From NCBI GenBank assembly GCA_015680685.1, contig MNCI01004927.1, positions 1,133,169-1,197,168 of the forward strand: a stretch of 64,000 nt of DNA. Reading direction: 5' to 3'. The translations under genes were made by a program, and so were the position numbers. Positions 1-12,242 of the stretch are shown here, in pieces (position 1 is the stretch's first letter; every line of letters begins with the position of its first letter). A model generated the notes under the pieces. That model saw nothing but the letters and a program-made list of their open reading frames with translations. It was not told where the DNA came from and did no database searches. Origin of the DNA: Gnetum montanum (Eukaryota > Streptophyta > Gnetopsida > Gnetales > Gnetaceae).

Positions 1-1
1 C

Positions 2-330
2 AAAGCCTGCAATCTTCTGCTACTCAGTAAAAGCAATATTCAATTAGAGCTTACAAACCAATCAATCATTGTTCCACTTAGATATGTGGATGATGTCATC
101 ACCACCATCAATGGCTAGTTCTACGCTACTAATTTCTTAGTAATACATGTTGGGAAAAATAAATGAGAATTTCCTATAATAATAGGAAAGACCTGGCTTA
201 GCACTCTGGATGCTAAGCTAGGAATTAGAGATTTTTCCTTGAAAACTTCCAAGGAGGATGAAGCTAGAATTATATAAAGACACTAAGTTCCATGTATCTT
301 ATATAGTGATAATGGGTGCAATTACGTGTA
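2..330 (+). pseudogene. C-terminal part of retroviral-type aspartic protease of element A
   Basis: Reading frame 2 from the left edge gives KSNIQLELTNQSIIVPLRYV and later FPIIIGKTWLSTLDAKLGIR, which match the protease of elements B (KSNIHLELADQSITVPLGLV, FPIIMGRAWLHTVDAHLGIH) and C nearly residue for residue. The catalytic Asp region lies outside the window. Several stops are present (for example where B has GWSY, the tryptophan codon is TAG). The frame continues into a protease-RT spacer (CLYAIAT near 403-423) that B, C and D also keep. Confidence 0.8.
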
Positions 331-839
331 GAATATCTGGGTTGTTAAATAAGGAAATAATATAGCATGCAATGAGCATGTAGAAGAAATGTGTGTGCAA
401 CAATGTCTATATGCGATAGCCACCAAATAAGAAGGCACCTAGAGGCTAGTTATTGATAAAGAGAAAAAATCCAAAATATACATGAAACTAACTAATTAGA
501 TCGTAAGTGCCCATGTTGAGGAAACAAGTAAGTTAGAAGAACTAAGAAGAAAACAACCCAGTGCTCATTCACACAAAGAAGAAGACATTGAATGGGAATA
601 ACTAGAAATCCCAGACAAGTTTAAGCCAAAACCATTAGGGTTAAAAGCCCTACCAGAAGTGTTAGAATATGCTTTTCTAAATAATAAAAAATAGATAATC
701 ATCAACGCTAACCTTGATAAAGACCAAAAGAAAAGATTATTGGAAGTTGTCAACAAATGGCTGACAACATTCGCATCGTCTTATGATGAAATCACAAGCA
801 TTAATCCATGAATATGTCAACACCAAATTTACACAAATC

Positions 840-1610
840 CAACTATCAAGCCACATTACCAACCTCAAAGAAGGTTGAATCCCAAGCTCATAGAAGTAGT
901 AAAACACGAGTTAGAAAAGCTAATAAAGGCAGGATTCATCTATCCCATTGTGGACAGTGAATTGGTTAGTCCCTTAGTCATTATCTCAAAGAAAGGTGGA
1001 AAGTGGAGGGTATGTATTGATTTTTGGTTATTGAACTCCACGAAATTTTAGGATCATTTCCCTCTACCATTCATTACTAGGTCCTCGATACCATAGCACG
1101 ACATCAACATTATAGTTTCCTTGATGGGAATAGCAAGTATAAACAAATCTACATTGCATCGGAAGATCAGGAAAAGACTACATTCACTAGTCCATGGAGG
1201 ACATTTACTTACAAGAAAATGCCTTGTGGTTTGTGCAATGCACCTACTACTTTTTAGATATCAGTATTGAGTATATTTCAAAAACAAATTGGTAATGACA
1301 TAGAAGTATTTATGAATGATTTCTCTACTTATGGGCTAGATTTCAAGTAGGCATTGGATCGTTTGGAGTAGGTATTAAAAAGATGCATTGAAACCAATTT
1401 GAAAAAGAGCCATTTGATGGTCCAAGATGGGATTGTCCTGGGACATAAAATATCATAGAGGGAGATAAAGGTAGATCCACATAAGATAAGAGTCATTCAA
1501 AACATCACCCAAAGGCCACAAACTGTAAAAGATGTTAGATCATTTTTGGGCCATATATGATATTATAAGATATTCATAAAAAAAAATTCAAAATAGCAAA
1601 GCCCTTGGTA
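840..1610 (+). pseudogene. Ty3/gypsy reverse transcriptase of element A, decayed
   Basis: The frame contains GGKWRVCID (about 996-1020), the RT motif in which a basic and an aspartate residue precede the YRxLN-like block, here FWLLNS. The metal-binding motif, normally YMDD or YVDD, reads FMND at 1309-1320, so the first catalytic Asp is lost. A conserved downstream block reads VLGHKIS and VRSFLGH, as in plant gypsy RTs. In-frame stops are frequent and most fit C-to-T or G-to-A changes, for example the stop in the PTTF-stop-I motif near 1250, where a Gln codon is expected. It cannot encode an active enzyme. It is nonetheless the best sequence here for placing the lineage. Confidence 0.85.
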
Positions 1611-1734
1611 GAATTGACCAAGAAATATGTACCATTCCAATGGACAGACTAATGTGAGAAGGTATTTGAGACACTGAAATAGAGGGTAATTGAAACATCA
1701 ATCCTTCAAGCTCCAAATCATCTAACCCCTTCCA

Positions 1735-2110
1735 CATAATGACAGATGCTTCTTATTATGTACTAGTTGCAATACTGACATAGCTTGATAATCAGAAGAA
1801 ATCATACTATATACATTGTGCCACCAGAAGCATCATCAAACCACAACTTAATTACACCAATATAGAAAAAGAGCTTATGACTGTGGTGTATGCATTGGAA
1901 AAATTCAGACATTACATGCTCGGGTATCCTATTTTTGTCTAGATGGACCATAGTGTAATAAGATTTTTGATAAATAAATAAGCAGTGAGTCTTACGGTGA
2001 TAAGGTGGCTCATAATACTACAAGAATTGGACATCACTATGATTGATAAAAAAGGAATAGAGAGCATTGTAGTAAATCACTTGTCAAGGCTAAGATGGAA
2101 ACCATAGAAG
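1735..2110 (+). pseudogene. RNase H domain of element A, decayed
   Basis: MTDASYYVLVAIL (from about 1738) is the first block of the gypsy RNase H domain with the catalytic Asp in TDAS. IEKELMTVVYALEKFRHYML (about 1861-1920) carries the catalytic Glu and the conserved tryptophan-to-Phe/Arg-His-Tyr block. The tail contains the VVNHLSR motif (about 2070-2091), equivalent to the usual VADALSR end of the domain. Stops interrupt it at several codons. Confidence 0.8.
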
Positions 2111-2369
2111 TAAGAAGAGCCACTATTAGACTAGTTCCCTAATGAGAATTTGTCCATGAGGACAACAATGGCTATCAATTGGACAAAGAAGTTATGGATC
2201 ACTAATTATATGACTTATCTTCTCACACAAGAACTTCTTGTTAAGTGGAATAGAAAACAGAAAGAGCAGTTCCTCCATAAAGTAAAGTAATATATGGAAA
2301 TTAATGGAAATCTTTACAAAATTTTTGCTAATGGATTAGTAAGATGGTGTGTTTCATAAGAGAACCAAA

Positions 2370-3440
2370 AAAGAATTATATAGGATGCACATGAAGGACC
2401 ATGTGGTGGTCACTATGCAGGATGCAAGAAAACACTTAAGCTGATGATGGCAGGATACATCTGGCCTAGCATATTTCGAGATGCATACAACTTCACCCAT
2501 TGTTATGAGAGATGTCACCATGATGAAGGAATAACAGCCAAGAATGAATGGTCACAACAATGGACTCAACCATTAGAACCACTTGACATATGGGGAATTT
2601 ATTTATGGGGCCTATTACACCAATGTCAAATGGGAAAGCATACATTATAGTGATGATTGATTATTGCATTAAATGGGCAAAAGAAACTATAGTCAAGGAT
2701 GATATAACAAAGATAACTGCTAAATTATTTTAACAACATGTGTTAAATAGGTTTGGAGTACCACAAATGCTCATATCTAACAATAGAACACACTTCACGG
2801 GTGCTACATTCAAAAAGCTCATGCAACAACTTAGGGTGAACCATAAATTAACCATACCATACCACCCTAAGCAAATGGTCAAGTGGAAGTGAAAAACCAA
2901 GAAATTGCACAAATATTAACTAAAATAATTAGTTAATTTAGGAAAGATTTGAGAACTAAACTAAATGATGCTCTATGGGCCTATATGACCAGATGGAAAC
3001 TTCCCGTAAGATACTTGCCTTATGAGCTAGTTTATGGAAAACTTCCTATGCTACCAATCTAAGTAAAGCTACAAATGTTAGCTACTACTAGTCAACTTGA
3101 CCTAGACTTAAGCCTAACTCAAAAAGAACATCTCATGAATCTCAACCTTTTAGAGGAAAATAGGCTTATTGCCCTGATGAGCAATGAAGTACATAAGTAC
3201 TCCAAACACAGGCATGACTCATGCATATGACAAGTATCAATTTAACTAGGTGATAAAGTCCTGTATTATAATCCCAATCATGTACCACAGAAGGCTAAGT
3301 TTCAAACCTTATGGGAAGAATCCTACATCGTCTAAGCAACATATTCCTTAGGTGCCATGTAGATGTACCACCCAACCAACCCACACAAACTCATTCTAGT
3401 TAATATTCAATAGGTCAAAGCATACCACGAACATACCAAT
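2370..3440 (+). pseudogene. Integrase of element A: zinc-binding region and decayed core
   Basis: An HHCC zinc-binding region is visible: H-x7-H in HEGPCGGHYAG (about 2389) and C-x3-C in HCYERC (about 2500-2515), with YIWPSIFRDA between, the usual YFWPTMFKDA-like block. The core begins with the LDIWG motif (about 2581), which supplies the first catalytic Asp. The second Asp motif reads LISNNRTHFTG (about 2770) where DxGTHF is expected, so that Asp is now Asn. The IPYHP and VEV blocks that supply the catalytic Glu follow near 2855-2890. Frameshifts and stops follow, so the C-terminal part to about 3440 is only loosely recognisable. Confidence 0.8.
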
Positions 3441-4858
3441 TCCTCTGTGAATTCTAGGGAGCTCACTAAATTATCTTCCACTTGTTCGACCTTTTGGTTA
3501 AATATTTTCAATGATAGTCGTGGGCGTGTCTCATGTGATACTTAGGCATCGAACCAAATCTTTATTTTCTTATTACTTTTTCATATTCATTGATATCTTT
3601 TCATTCTTTTATATCTTTCCATTTATTAATCGCTTGTTATTCTTTGACATCTTTCAAATTCTTTCTTGACTTTTCCATTTTCCTATGATTTTTGTTATTT
3701 ATTTTTTACATATTTTTGCTGCTTTATATAATAAAGTGCACATGAATAAAGCAAGATGTAGTTCCAATAAGGTGAAAATTTTTCTATATTATTAAATAAT
3801 GAAAGAATGATTTCATATAATAGTGAGACCATGTCATTCATCCATTCATTTCCATTAATAAGAGATTCTTACCATGGTCATAATGATATTCCTTTCATAA
3901 TAAAACTAAAAATAAACTTGTGATCATTATGCCTTATTAGAAAAGTAAAGAACTAAGTGGGAATGAAAAGGGTGTGACATCAAGGGGATGTGTGAATTCT
4001 CTGAGACTACTACTATGATTCTTATCATATTTCTAAAAAGTGTATTATTTTTTCAAGTTTCAAGGAAAAATGGAACCAAGAGTATAACAACTGCTACCTT
4101 ACCATGTCATTCGAAAGACATGTTATCCATGCTTGAAGGTAGGCAAGTTCTTAGAAATCTCAAAAAAGAAAAAGAAAAAAGTGTGCTATTAATAAATTAC
4201 CTTTCTTGAACAACATTGTCAAATCATAATACTTCTTATGATAGTGATATTCTTGTGGTTGTCAATCTTAGGGATGATACAATGTGATGTTAGATCATGG
4301 ACAAAAAGGCTAATGATGACTTTAACCACATATTCCACACAAGGATTCATTATGTCTATGGTAAGACACCTCACATCCCAATTTCTACAATCCCTTCTAA
4401 TCCCATTCCACCTCACTCATATATTTAATTGCAATTCTATGGTTTTGTATAATATAGTGTTATTTTCCAATTTTTGCAATACTAACATGTGTGTTTTGTA
4501 AGATAGGTATCCTTGACATTCAACTTCTTAGTTCCTACGGACACTTATAAGTGTGGCTATACGAGGGCACTAAGGGCTGAAGCCTACTTTGGGGAGGATC
4601 CACTTGTCTAACTCTTGTACCTTATACCTGATGATTAATTCTAGTTCATCTTGTGCCTACAAGACACTTTAGCACTCAAAGTTTATTTCCCATAAGTTTT
4701 ATAATCTATCCATACGTTAATAATCCTCAATCCATCTCATATATATCTACTTAACCTTTGTTGCTTGAGATTCCTTCCTTATGATCTTTGAATGCCAAAT
4801 TTTTATAATCCAAGCATCAACTATGATTCAAAATCCTTTAGATAGTCTCCATATCTTC
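3441..4858 (+). other. Post-integrase spacer of element A, no gene
   Basis: AT-rich sequence without a believable coding frame. It includes the phrase CTTTGGGGAGGATCC (about 4588), which recurs in the 3' region of D (CTTTGGGGAGGACCC near 29509) and, on the other strand, in the 3' regions of B, C and E. This supports common ancestry of A with the pol-less elements. The stretch ends at the target duplication of D. Confidence 0.6.
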
Positions 4859-5702
4859 TAATGAGTCATGATTTGCTTATCTTGACATTAGAGCCTTAAC
4901 ATCTAATGAATCATTGTTTTATGTTTGCTCTGACATTGGGTACGTGATGTCAGGGCCTGGATGCAATGTCGGGTACTTAACGTCAAGGTATATACTCTAG
5001 CCTATAAATATAATGCCTAGGCTCCCATTTTGAGTTAGTTTTCAAGTTAGTCTTTAGTTAGAGTAGTGAAGCTCTTACCATTTCTTCTCTCTAGTTTTCA
5101 AGTAAAGTGTGTATGGTTCTTTATTCGAGCACTAATGTACCTAAGTGCAACAGTGTGACAGGAATAAAAATGAACTCTTTCGATAATCCTTGTAGCATCG
5201 AGAATAGATTAATGTTTCCTTTAATGCACTTTACTTTCATGCTTTCTACTTAAATGCTTTTGAATTAAGCAATCTATTTCCAGTTGTTAATGAACACAAG
5301 CATGACCACTTTGAGCATACATATAGTACTTAGTAACATAACAACACTTAATGTTTGGTAGCCCAGTAGTGCTATATGTGTTTAGGATGTGTCTAGGAAA
5401 GTGGGGCAGTTACTTGTGTTAGGCTAGCTTAGATCTTGTTTTACATCTTTTATTAGTTTAATTAATTTATCTCTTTATCATCATCAGGAGTAGCATAGAA
5501 ATTAGACCACATCATATGCCTCACTTTGGACTAAACTATACATGATAAAGATACCACTAGTCCAAGTGGGAAGACAACAAACTACGATTAGAGCATAACG
5601 ATCTAGATGCCACAGCTAGTCCCATCCATGGAATTTGATCGGATCACGTGTGAACACTTGTAATTCATATGGTTGAGCATATAGGTACCTTGCCACTCAT
5701 CA
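4859..5702 (+). repeat. 5' LTR of element D
   Basis: Starts TAATGAGTCATG (the usual first bases TGATGAG carry a G-to-A change) and ends CCACTCATCA, directly before the PBS. Contains a TATA-like CCTATAAATATAATG near 5000 and the family's CTTTATTCGAG block near 5120. It lacks a short segment after the TTCTTCTCTCTA sequence that the 3' LTR has. Confidence 0.88.
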
Positions 5703-5703
5703 T

Positions 5704-5721
5704 TGGCACTATTGTCAGGGA
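5704..5721 (+). promoter_or_regulatory. Primer-binding site of element D (tRNA-Asp type)
   Basis: TGGCACTATTGTCAGGGA lies one base after the LTR. It is a decayed form of TGGCGCCGTTGCCGGGGA, the complement of the tRNA-Asp 3' end used by Athila-type elements. The better preserved PBS of B supports the assignment. Confidence 0.8.
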
Positions 5722-5827
5722 TGGTGCTAGTTATCTAGATTAGTTATATTATACATGATCATTATAAAGGTCTTAATGATTCATCTTTTAGAAAATATTA
5801 AATCACACACATTGTAAACCGACAAGA

Positions 5828-6279
5828 ATGTCTCTCCCACAAGGAAGTGACCATGCACTATATAGCGAACACATTCATTGGAGAAATAATGAGATATATG
5901 ATGAAGAAAATTGGAGTAGTCAACCTTATGTAGGGGTTCCTCTTATAATCATGACCATCCTGACGACACTTAAATACTATATTCACCTAAGGTAAACAAT
6001 CTTGGAGGAGATGATGTAGGTCCTAAGCTAGGGGAGACCTCAAGGCTTAAGACCTCCTTGAAACCAAGGAATGATAAATTAAGGGATGCTCAGGAACACC
6101 ATAGAAGCCATGGAAATTCTATCAATTCCTCATCTTCTTCTTCCCCTTCAATGTCTAGTTCTGACGAAGATGAACGTAGGTATAGAGATAGAGCTCCACT
6201 AAAGGGTCAAACTAAAATCCATAATCAAACCAATGGGAAAATTCAAAGACATCATTATGAACATATACAACATCATCAC
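5828..6279 (+). pseudogene. gag of element D, N-terminal segment
   Basis: The ATG at 5828 opens MSLPQGSDHALYSE. The sister element E starts the same way (MSLSQDYDHE), which supports this start. The segment continues with a Ser/His/Arg-rich stretch (6058-6279) like the RS-type stretch of B and C gag, and is cut at 6279 by the insertion of B. The frame is interrupted before 6058. Confidence 0.65.
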
Positions 6280-7060
6280 TGATGAGTGGCGAGGTACCCC
6301 TACACTCAACCATACGAATACGAGCATTTCATGCGCGATCTGGTTGAACTCCAAGGACTAAGTACTTACGCACCTTAATGGAACACTCAGGATTAATCAA
6401 TCGTTATCTTCCCAAACTTACTTGTATTGTCACGGTTGTATGGTTAAGTAAGCTTGAGGTATATGATTTTTATAACTTTTATCTTTCTGGTGTCTTATGC
6501 TAATAAGGGAAAGGGAAAGAGAACTAAGTGGCTAACTTACTTTAACTATTCATTAATTAAGTTCTAATTGTTCTAACACCAGTATCTATTCCCACTTGCC
6601 GTACACATCTTGAACCAGTGCATCGTTGCTAGGATTACCAAACGCTAATCATTATTGGGTTACCAAGTGCTACACGCATGCTCAAAGTGGTTGTACTGAG
6701 TGCACTTAACTAAGAGGATCAAGGGTTAAGAGAGAAATTAATTAACTAGGAAAGCATTAAATATTCAATAAGAATTAATTACTAATTAGCTTAGTCTGTA
6801 TGTTGTAAGGTTTATCATAAAGTTTGTCTTTATTGTTGTACACAAATGTGTGCTCAGGTACAATTTGTGTGAATAAAGATCCATTCACTCTATGACTCCT
6901 ATTGCGAGCACACAGAAATTATTCTAACTCTAGAATGGTAAAACTACAAGAGTTTCGCTAAGGGTCTAAGTCTAACTATTGGGAACAAAGGGCACTGCCT
7001 CTTATTTATAGAAGATGAGGTAGGATGCGATATCGCATACATGATATTGCGGGCTCATTA
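6280..7060 (-). repeat. 3' LTR of element B
   Basis: On the plus strand it runs from TGATGAGTGGCGAGG to CGGGCTCATTA; the terminal CATCA has become CATTA. It aligns along its whole length with 12243-13022. Near the U3 end it carries repeated GATATCGC-type palindromes. Confidence 0.88.
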
Positions 7061-7070
7061 TACCCCCATG
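7061..7070 (-). promoter_or_regulatory. Polypurine tract of element B
   Basis: CATGGGGGTA on the minus strand abuts the 3' LTR. The same tract abuts the 3' LTRs of C (19749-19758), D (30203-30213), E (15395-15404) and the LTR at 42277, where it primes plus-strand DNA synthesis. Confidence 0.8.
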
Positions 7071-8905
7071 ACTAAATGAAAACTCATCCTCGAGTTCCTT
7101 ACAAAATATTGGGAAGGTATGGGATTATTGACCTGAATGACACTAATGATGAATGGGGTGACACATGAACAGATCATCATTATAATACATGGCAATATTA
7201 GTGTTCATGACCAAAAGAGTGAACACTATACACATTTGACATCCAGCCTTATTTAGCAGCTGAGAGAGAAGAGAGAGAAAAGACGAGAAGAAGGCATGTT
7301 GCTACCAACGCCAAGATTGCGCCTTCCATTGTCCATTCGTAACCACGCCATCAATCTTGTTACTTGCATAAGTGTTCTAGCACTAGTCCATCCTAAGTGT
7401 TTCCTCTAGATCCAATCCATTGTCGTATGATTGCCATCTACACACACAACACAGTCTCATATTAGCAAGGATAAATAAATCACAACGTAGTTGATACCTT
7501 GCCTTGGTGTAAGGTCCATTGGCTGAGTTGTGATATGGCTAATACAAATTCTGGAGATATAACACTAGTGACTACCCAAGGTGTAGGGGTTAGGAGAAAA
7601 TTGAAAAAATTGGACCAGGCAGGATCCCCATGACTAAGAGCGATCCTCCGGTAGCGATAGAATGGAAAAAGATAAGGAATAAGAAATATGGAGAGAAATA
7701 AACAATGACAACGTCGATAAAATGGACGTCAGAAGTGAGAATGAACAAAACAAATGTTGATTTAGAAATGTTTAAGGGAATGAAGTTAATTGATGCACCA
7801 AATAGGAATGCCAGTGGGTCCTTCCCAAAGCAGGCTCATGCTCATTATTCCCTAACAAACCCACATTCAAAGAGTCCATAGGCTCTGGAAATATCATTCG
7901 AAAGTAAGAGTTAAAGTCTTAACCACAAGAATTTACCAAAAAGAAAACACTGTATCAACCAAAATATAAACTACTGATACAACTGATAATGAGGTGGAAA
8001 ATGGAGAAAGAATGATGGAAAGAAGAGAATGGAATGGAGTCCTAAGAACAAGGTGGTGTACAACCCCTTTGTGTATTTATGGTTAATGTGATTGATCAGA
8101 TCCCATTCCAAATCCAACTTCAAACAATCCACATCCAGTGACTTCGCATTAATACACTTGGCCAATCCATCCACTTGAAGTAACAGGAATTCTTCTGCCA
8201 AAGAGTCACCACCATTCCGAAGAAATGAGAAAGGGAAAAGTAGGAAGCGAGAAAGGGAAAAGTAGGAAGTGAGAAAGGGCCTTAGTTAGAGGGAACATGT
8301 TTATTTAGTTCCATAACCAATGCTTGTAGCCCATATGATTATTTTTTCTAAGGGGTGTGCTTTGAATTCTCACTTTTTCTTTTTTCTTTTTTTGCGTGAG
8401 AACCACACCATGCAAAGATTTATTTTTATTAGCTNATAACTCAAAGGTAAAAACCAAACATTAGTAATCAATAGAATACAATTCATACCATCATCAGGAG
8501 CACTTATTAGGTGACGAACCTAACAAAACAAACAAACACACAAAGAAATGAAAAAGTATAAATGATGTTGCAAAAGAAAAACAAGAAAAACTTAAAAAAG
8601 GAATCGAGGGCCTCAAATGATCAGCAGAGGTGGCCATCTCCCCCATGACTGAGTTGGAAGGAGGAGATCTGAAATAATGAGCAAGGTCGTCCCTTCTCAG
8701 AGGTATTATGTGCATTGGCCATTCTAAGTTCATGGAAGCAGTTGGCTCATTGCACATTGACTAAAAGTCTCTTATTAAGGTTTTTGTCTAACTTTTTAGG
8801 AATTTCCAACTTTCCCCAATTGATGTTTTCTAGGTTAAGATTTGGAAGTTGGCGACGATCTTGCTCCAGTGCATCTATGCTTTCAATGTGAGTGCAAGTT
8901 ATTCC
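7071..8905 (-). other. 3' non-coding region of element B with scaffold gap
   Basis: No coding frame of its own. The protease-RT spacer remnant can be followed for a further 150 bases or so beyond the stop at 8906 (ESIDALEQ, KRLLVNVQ), then similarity to A ends where RT should begin. The N at 8435 stands where element C has about 300 extra bases (21094-21394), so sequence is probably missing here. Confidence 0.7.
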
Positions 8906-11900
8906 CTAAGTTAGTTCCATGCACGTTAGTGAGTTGCTCTCTTGATCAGCTATCAGCCACTGGGTGTCTCTTTGTCGTGTGGTTGCTGCATATAGACACT
9001 TTTGTAGGGTAAGGTCTTGTGCACACCAGTTGCATGCAAGCAATGCTAAACTTTGCTCAACCCTCGATCTCTGCATGCTATGACACCCTATATCACTGTA
9101 TGTGATGCATGGAACCTTCTTCTTTTCGATCTTTCCAAAAGTTTTCTCCTTAGATATCTCTAGGGAAAGATCGTGGATTCCTAGGTGTGCATCTACAGTA
9201 TGTAGCCATGCCCTTCCCATTATTATTGGGAAGTCCCCTTTATCATTATTTACTTGTATCACTAGGAAATTAGCTGGGTACGACCACCCACACACAGTGG
9301 TAACGATGTCCTCCACTAATCCTAAGGGAACAGTGATGGACTGGTCAGCTAGCTCTAGGTGAATATTGCTCTTCCTTAATGGAGGAAGGTTCCAAGCTTT
9401 GTACATCTCTTGTGATATTAAGTTGACTCTAGAACTTGAGTCCAAAAGAGCTTTACATGGTTCATTCCTAGTGACTTGGAGATAGATTAAAGGGCTTCCA
9501 GGATCAGAGAATTTCCTGGGAAGGTGGCCCACTTTAATCCAGTCAGTAATAGCATGTGTTAACATAACCGTATGTGTTGGGCTCAATGTTTGGTTTGAAG
9601 GGAGCTCTAAAGCCTTATTTGATGGGGAGGCGTTTAGAGGTTCAACCGCTTGTGGTTGTGAGGGCTTGGTTGGACTGTTGGTTCTGAAGAAAGGTATTTT
9701 CTTCATAATGTTGTCAGAACCAACTGTAGGTTGAGGATTCACATCCCTCGTGGCATTATGTTGTTGTGGTTGAGTGGGGAGTTCCCCCTGCATTGCTGGA
9801 GCAAGTAGTAATGGAGCTATCGATGTGAGAGTTGCGGATGGATTTGGAGGATGGTATGTTTGTGGGTTATCTCCCCTAGGAGAAGGAGTCCAATAATACT
9901 CTCGAGCTTGGGAGTGATGTTGTCGTGTCACATGATCAATAGAGTCACATGGAGAGATTGGATGTTGCACGTAGTAGCCATATGGATTCGGTTGCCGGTA
10001 GGGGTATTGTTACCTTGGTGGTGGCATCCCCCATGATTGTGGGTATTGCCACTATTGATGTTGCTCAACAGGTTGTGGTGGGATTCCACTTGGATAATAT
10101 GTTGAAGGTTGGTGGAACTGCCTTGGGTTACCTTGGGGATAAGGTAACCGTTGGGGTGCTTGCCATTTATTAAGTCATGGGTTGAGTGCATACACCCCAG
10201 ACTCTTGCAGATGTGAGATCATTGGGTAACAACCCTTAGGATGGTCGGATTGGCATATCTCACATCCACCGTCATTTTTCGTGTCTAAATCCACAACCTC
10301 TTTGGTGATGGCCATTTTTCCCTTACCCTTATTACCTGCATTATCCACTTCTCTCTTTTTCTTTTTGTCATGGTCACTACCTTGCTCCCTAGACTCCTCT
10401 ATGATTTTAAGAATAGTTTCAAACCTACTATCCAGGGAGTCCCACATTTGGTCTACCTTTGCCGATACTTCTGTTGTTAACTTTTGGAGCAGCAAACTTT
10501 TCCTATTCATCATCTCTTCGAGTGATGACTCTTCTTCCTCCTCACAAAATCTCACCCCCCTTTTTTGGAGGGAAGGATCTTGGTACTCTTCCACACTTTC
10601 TCTCTTTCGTAGTTCACCTTCTTCTTTGGCTACTTGCTCTAGCAATCTATGAATTTGATGAGACCTAAGCTCTAATAATCTTCCTTGGGCATATGTTCCA
10701 AGGGTTCTTGTTTCATGCCTAAGTCCATTCACGAGATGGCGTAGTTGATCCCACTGTGAATAACCATGGCCAAGGCAACGATGTAACAGTGCGTAATAGT
10801 GGCCCATGGCAGCATCCAAGGGTTCATGATTTCCTTGCTTCCATCCTTGGATTTGCTTTCATAGGTTAGACACTTAGGAGTATGCTTGATACTTATCATT
10901 GAATAGTTCTAGCATTGTACTCCACCTCCAAATGGATTTCGGTTCTAAGGACCGGTACCAGCTTTCAGCTTCTTTCACTAGTGTCCTTGGGAACAACTTC
11001 GGTTTTTGTCATTCGTTCTCTATGTTTTGCAAGGCACATGCATTGTGGAATTCCTGAAAATGATTTTGAGTATCAACATTGTATCCCCCTTCAAATCGTG
11101 GGATGTTGTTCATGTCTAACCTCTTGATCCTACTATCCTTTTGGTGCCTTGTGGGAACTCTTATGGCCTCCGTTATATCTAGCATGCTTCTAGTTGCGAG
11201 TAGGGGTTCTTCGTGGTCGTCTTGTTCATAGCATCTATGGTGTCTACGTGGTTCCCTACTCTCCCTTCTTCTATGCCTTGATTCCTTAGAGTGCCCTCAT
11301 CCTCGTTCTCGACTATCTTGTCGATGTTTTTCACTCTATTTTCCTTTATCCTCACAATTGGTTTCCTTATGATTGTGTCTGGACATTGAAGGAGAGGGTG
11401 AATGTGATGATGAAGGGGAAGAAGAAGGAGAACCATCACCATGATGGTATTTTCTACCTTCTCTTTAGTGGTCTTGGCCTTGATCATGATTACAATCAGA
11501 ACATCTGCCCTTATCGTGTGTTTGTGTTCCCTCGTTGAACACTTCGTGTTCATGGGGATCAGAACCAGGGTTGTGAACCATGGAGTGGAGGTTCTAATAC
11601 ACCACCTCTTGAACATTGTTAGGAGTGGGAACATCGTTTGGCGGGGAACCTGTTGAAGTAGGTTCACCACCCTCAATTTTTCTTAAGACGTGCAGGGCAT
11701 TATGGGACCATTTAACCTTCAAGGATGTGTGGGAACTCTCCTGTTGTAAGTCCCATTGACATTGTGCTTCTGTGGGATGATAGTCCCTTGTGTCATGATT
11801 GCATGCAATGTATTCCATGTATAAAAGCAGCATGCCTATTCATGTGAGAGCACGAAGGAGCATGTTGGGGATTGATCGGTCTGGAGGCAACACTATGTTA

Positions 11901-12097
11901 CCCTCCAAGTCTCTCCAACACCGTTGTTCATCTTGGTGGAGAATAAAGGTGAAATCAGGTACATACTCATCGTGATGAGTATATACCACATCAAACTATT
12001 GAGGAACTAGTAGATCTTGGTTACATGTATGATGTCGTCGACTATCTCTTGTGTTAGTCCTAGGCGGTGAAGTGCTCTTATGTGAAGAAGAAGACAT
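8906..12097 (-). pseudogene. Fused gag-protease frame of element B
   Basis: One frame of 1063 codons from ATG at 12097, with about a dozen in-frame stops and no frameshift that I see. In order: MSSSSHKSTSPP N-terminus; Arg/Ser/His-rich middle; gag core with NNIPRFEGGY and LFPRTLVKEAESWYRSLEP; helical segment LDAAMGHYYALLHRC (10819 on); zinc knuckle CEICQSDHPKGCYP (about 10262-10222), C-x2-C-x3-H-x3-C; Pro/Gln-rich linker; aspartic protease (about 9560-9080) with ALLDSSSRVNLI at the active site, LADQSITVPLGLV and FPIIMGRAWL. The active-site triad should be D-S/T-G and reads D-S-S, so this copy is catalytically dead. The frame stops at 8906 in the spacer, where C still reads through. Gag would form the particle; protease would cut it. 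Confidence 0.85.
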
Positions 12098-12223
12098 TTT
12101 TGTCTTGTTTGGTGTGTGATGTACCATTGTCTTATCTTCCTTTGATTAACCCTAAGGGTTCATTCTAACATTCCAATGATATGGATGATTTCCTATGTTC
12201 TACGTAGTGCACAAACAACTAAG

Positions 12224-12241
12224 TCCTCGGCAACGGCGCCA
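12224..12241 (-). promoter_or_regulatory. Primer-binding site of element B (tRNA-Asp type)
   Basis: Minus strand TGGCGCCGTTGCCGAGGA, one base after the 5' LTR. It matches the complement of the plant tRNA-Asp 3' end at 17 of 18 positions, from my knowledge of that tRNA. This is the PBS usual for Athila-lineage elements. Confidence 0.85.
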
Positions 12242-12242
12242 A

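Larger units (their letters stand above)
1..4858 (+). mobile_element. Element A, left part: decayed autonomous Athila-like Ty3/gypsy retrotransposon
   Basis: This is the only stretch in the window with reverse transcriptase, RNase H and integrase. The domain order protease, RT, RNase H, integrase is that of Ty3/gypsy elements. The 5' LTR and gag lie left of the window. The element is interrupted at 4858 by element D (TSD TCTTC) and resumes at 31076. I infer that it then carries an env-position ORF (31766-32333, 40767-42266), a polypurine tract and a 3' LTR (42277-43146). Protease and spacer residues align well with those of B and C, so A represents the autonomous relative of those pol-less elements. 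It is dead: dozens of in-frame stops. The continuity across D rests on the perfect TSD; the assignment of the 3' LTR is inference. Confidence 0.75.

Noticed and set aside
1309-1320. Functional reverse transcriptase
   Set aside because: The active-site motif reads FMND and the frame has many stops.
9102-9362. Plus-strand ORF of 86 codons
   Set aside because: Antisense shadow of the protease of element B; the same shadow appears over the protease of C at 22085-22468.
10281-10652. Plus-strand ORF of 123 codons, Ser/Leu-rich
   Set aside because: Lies antisense to the gag frame of B and has no family resemblance.
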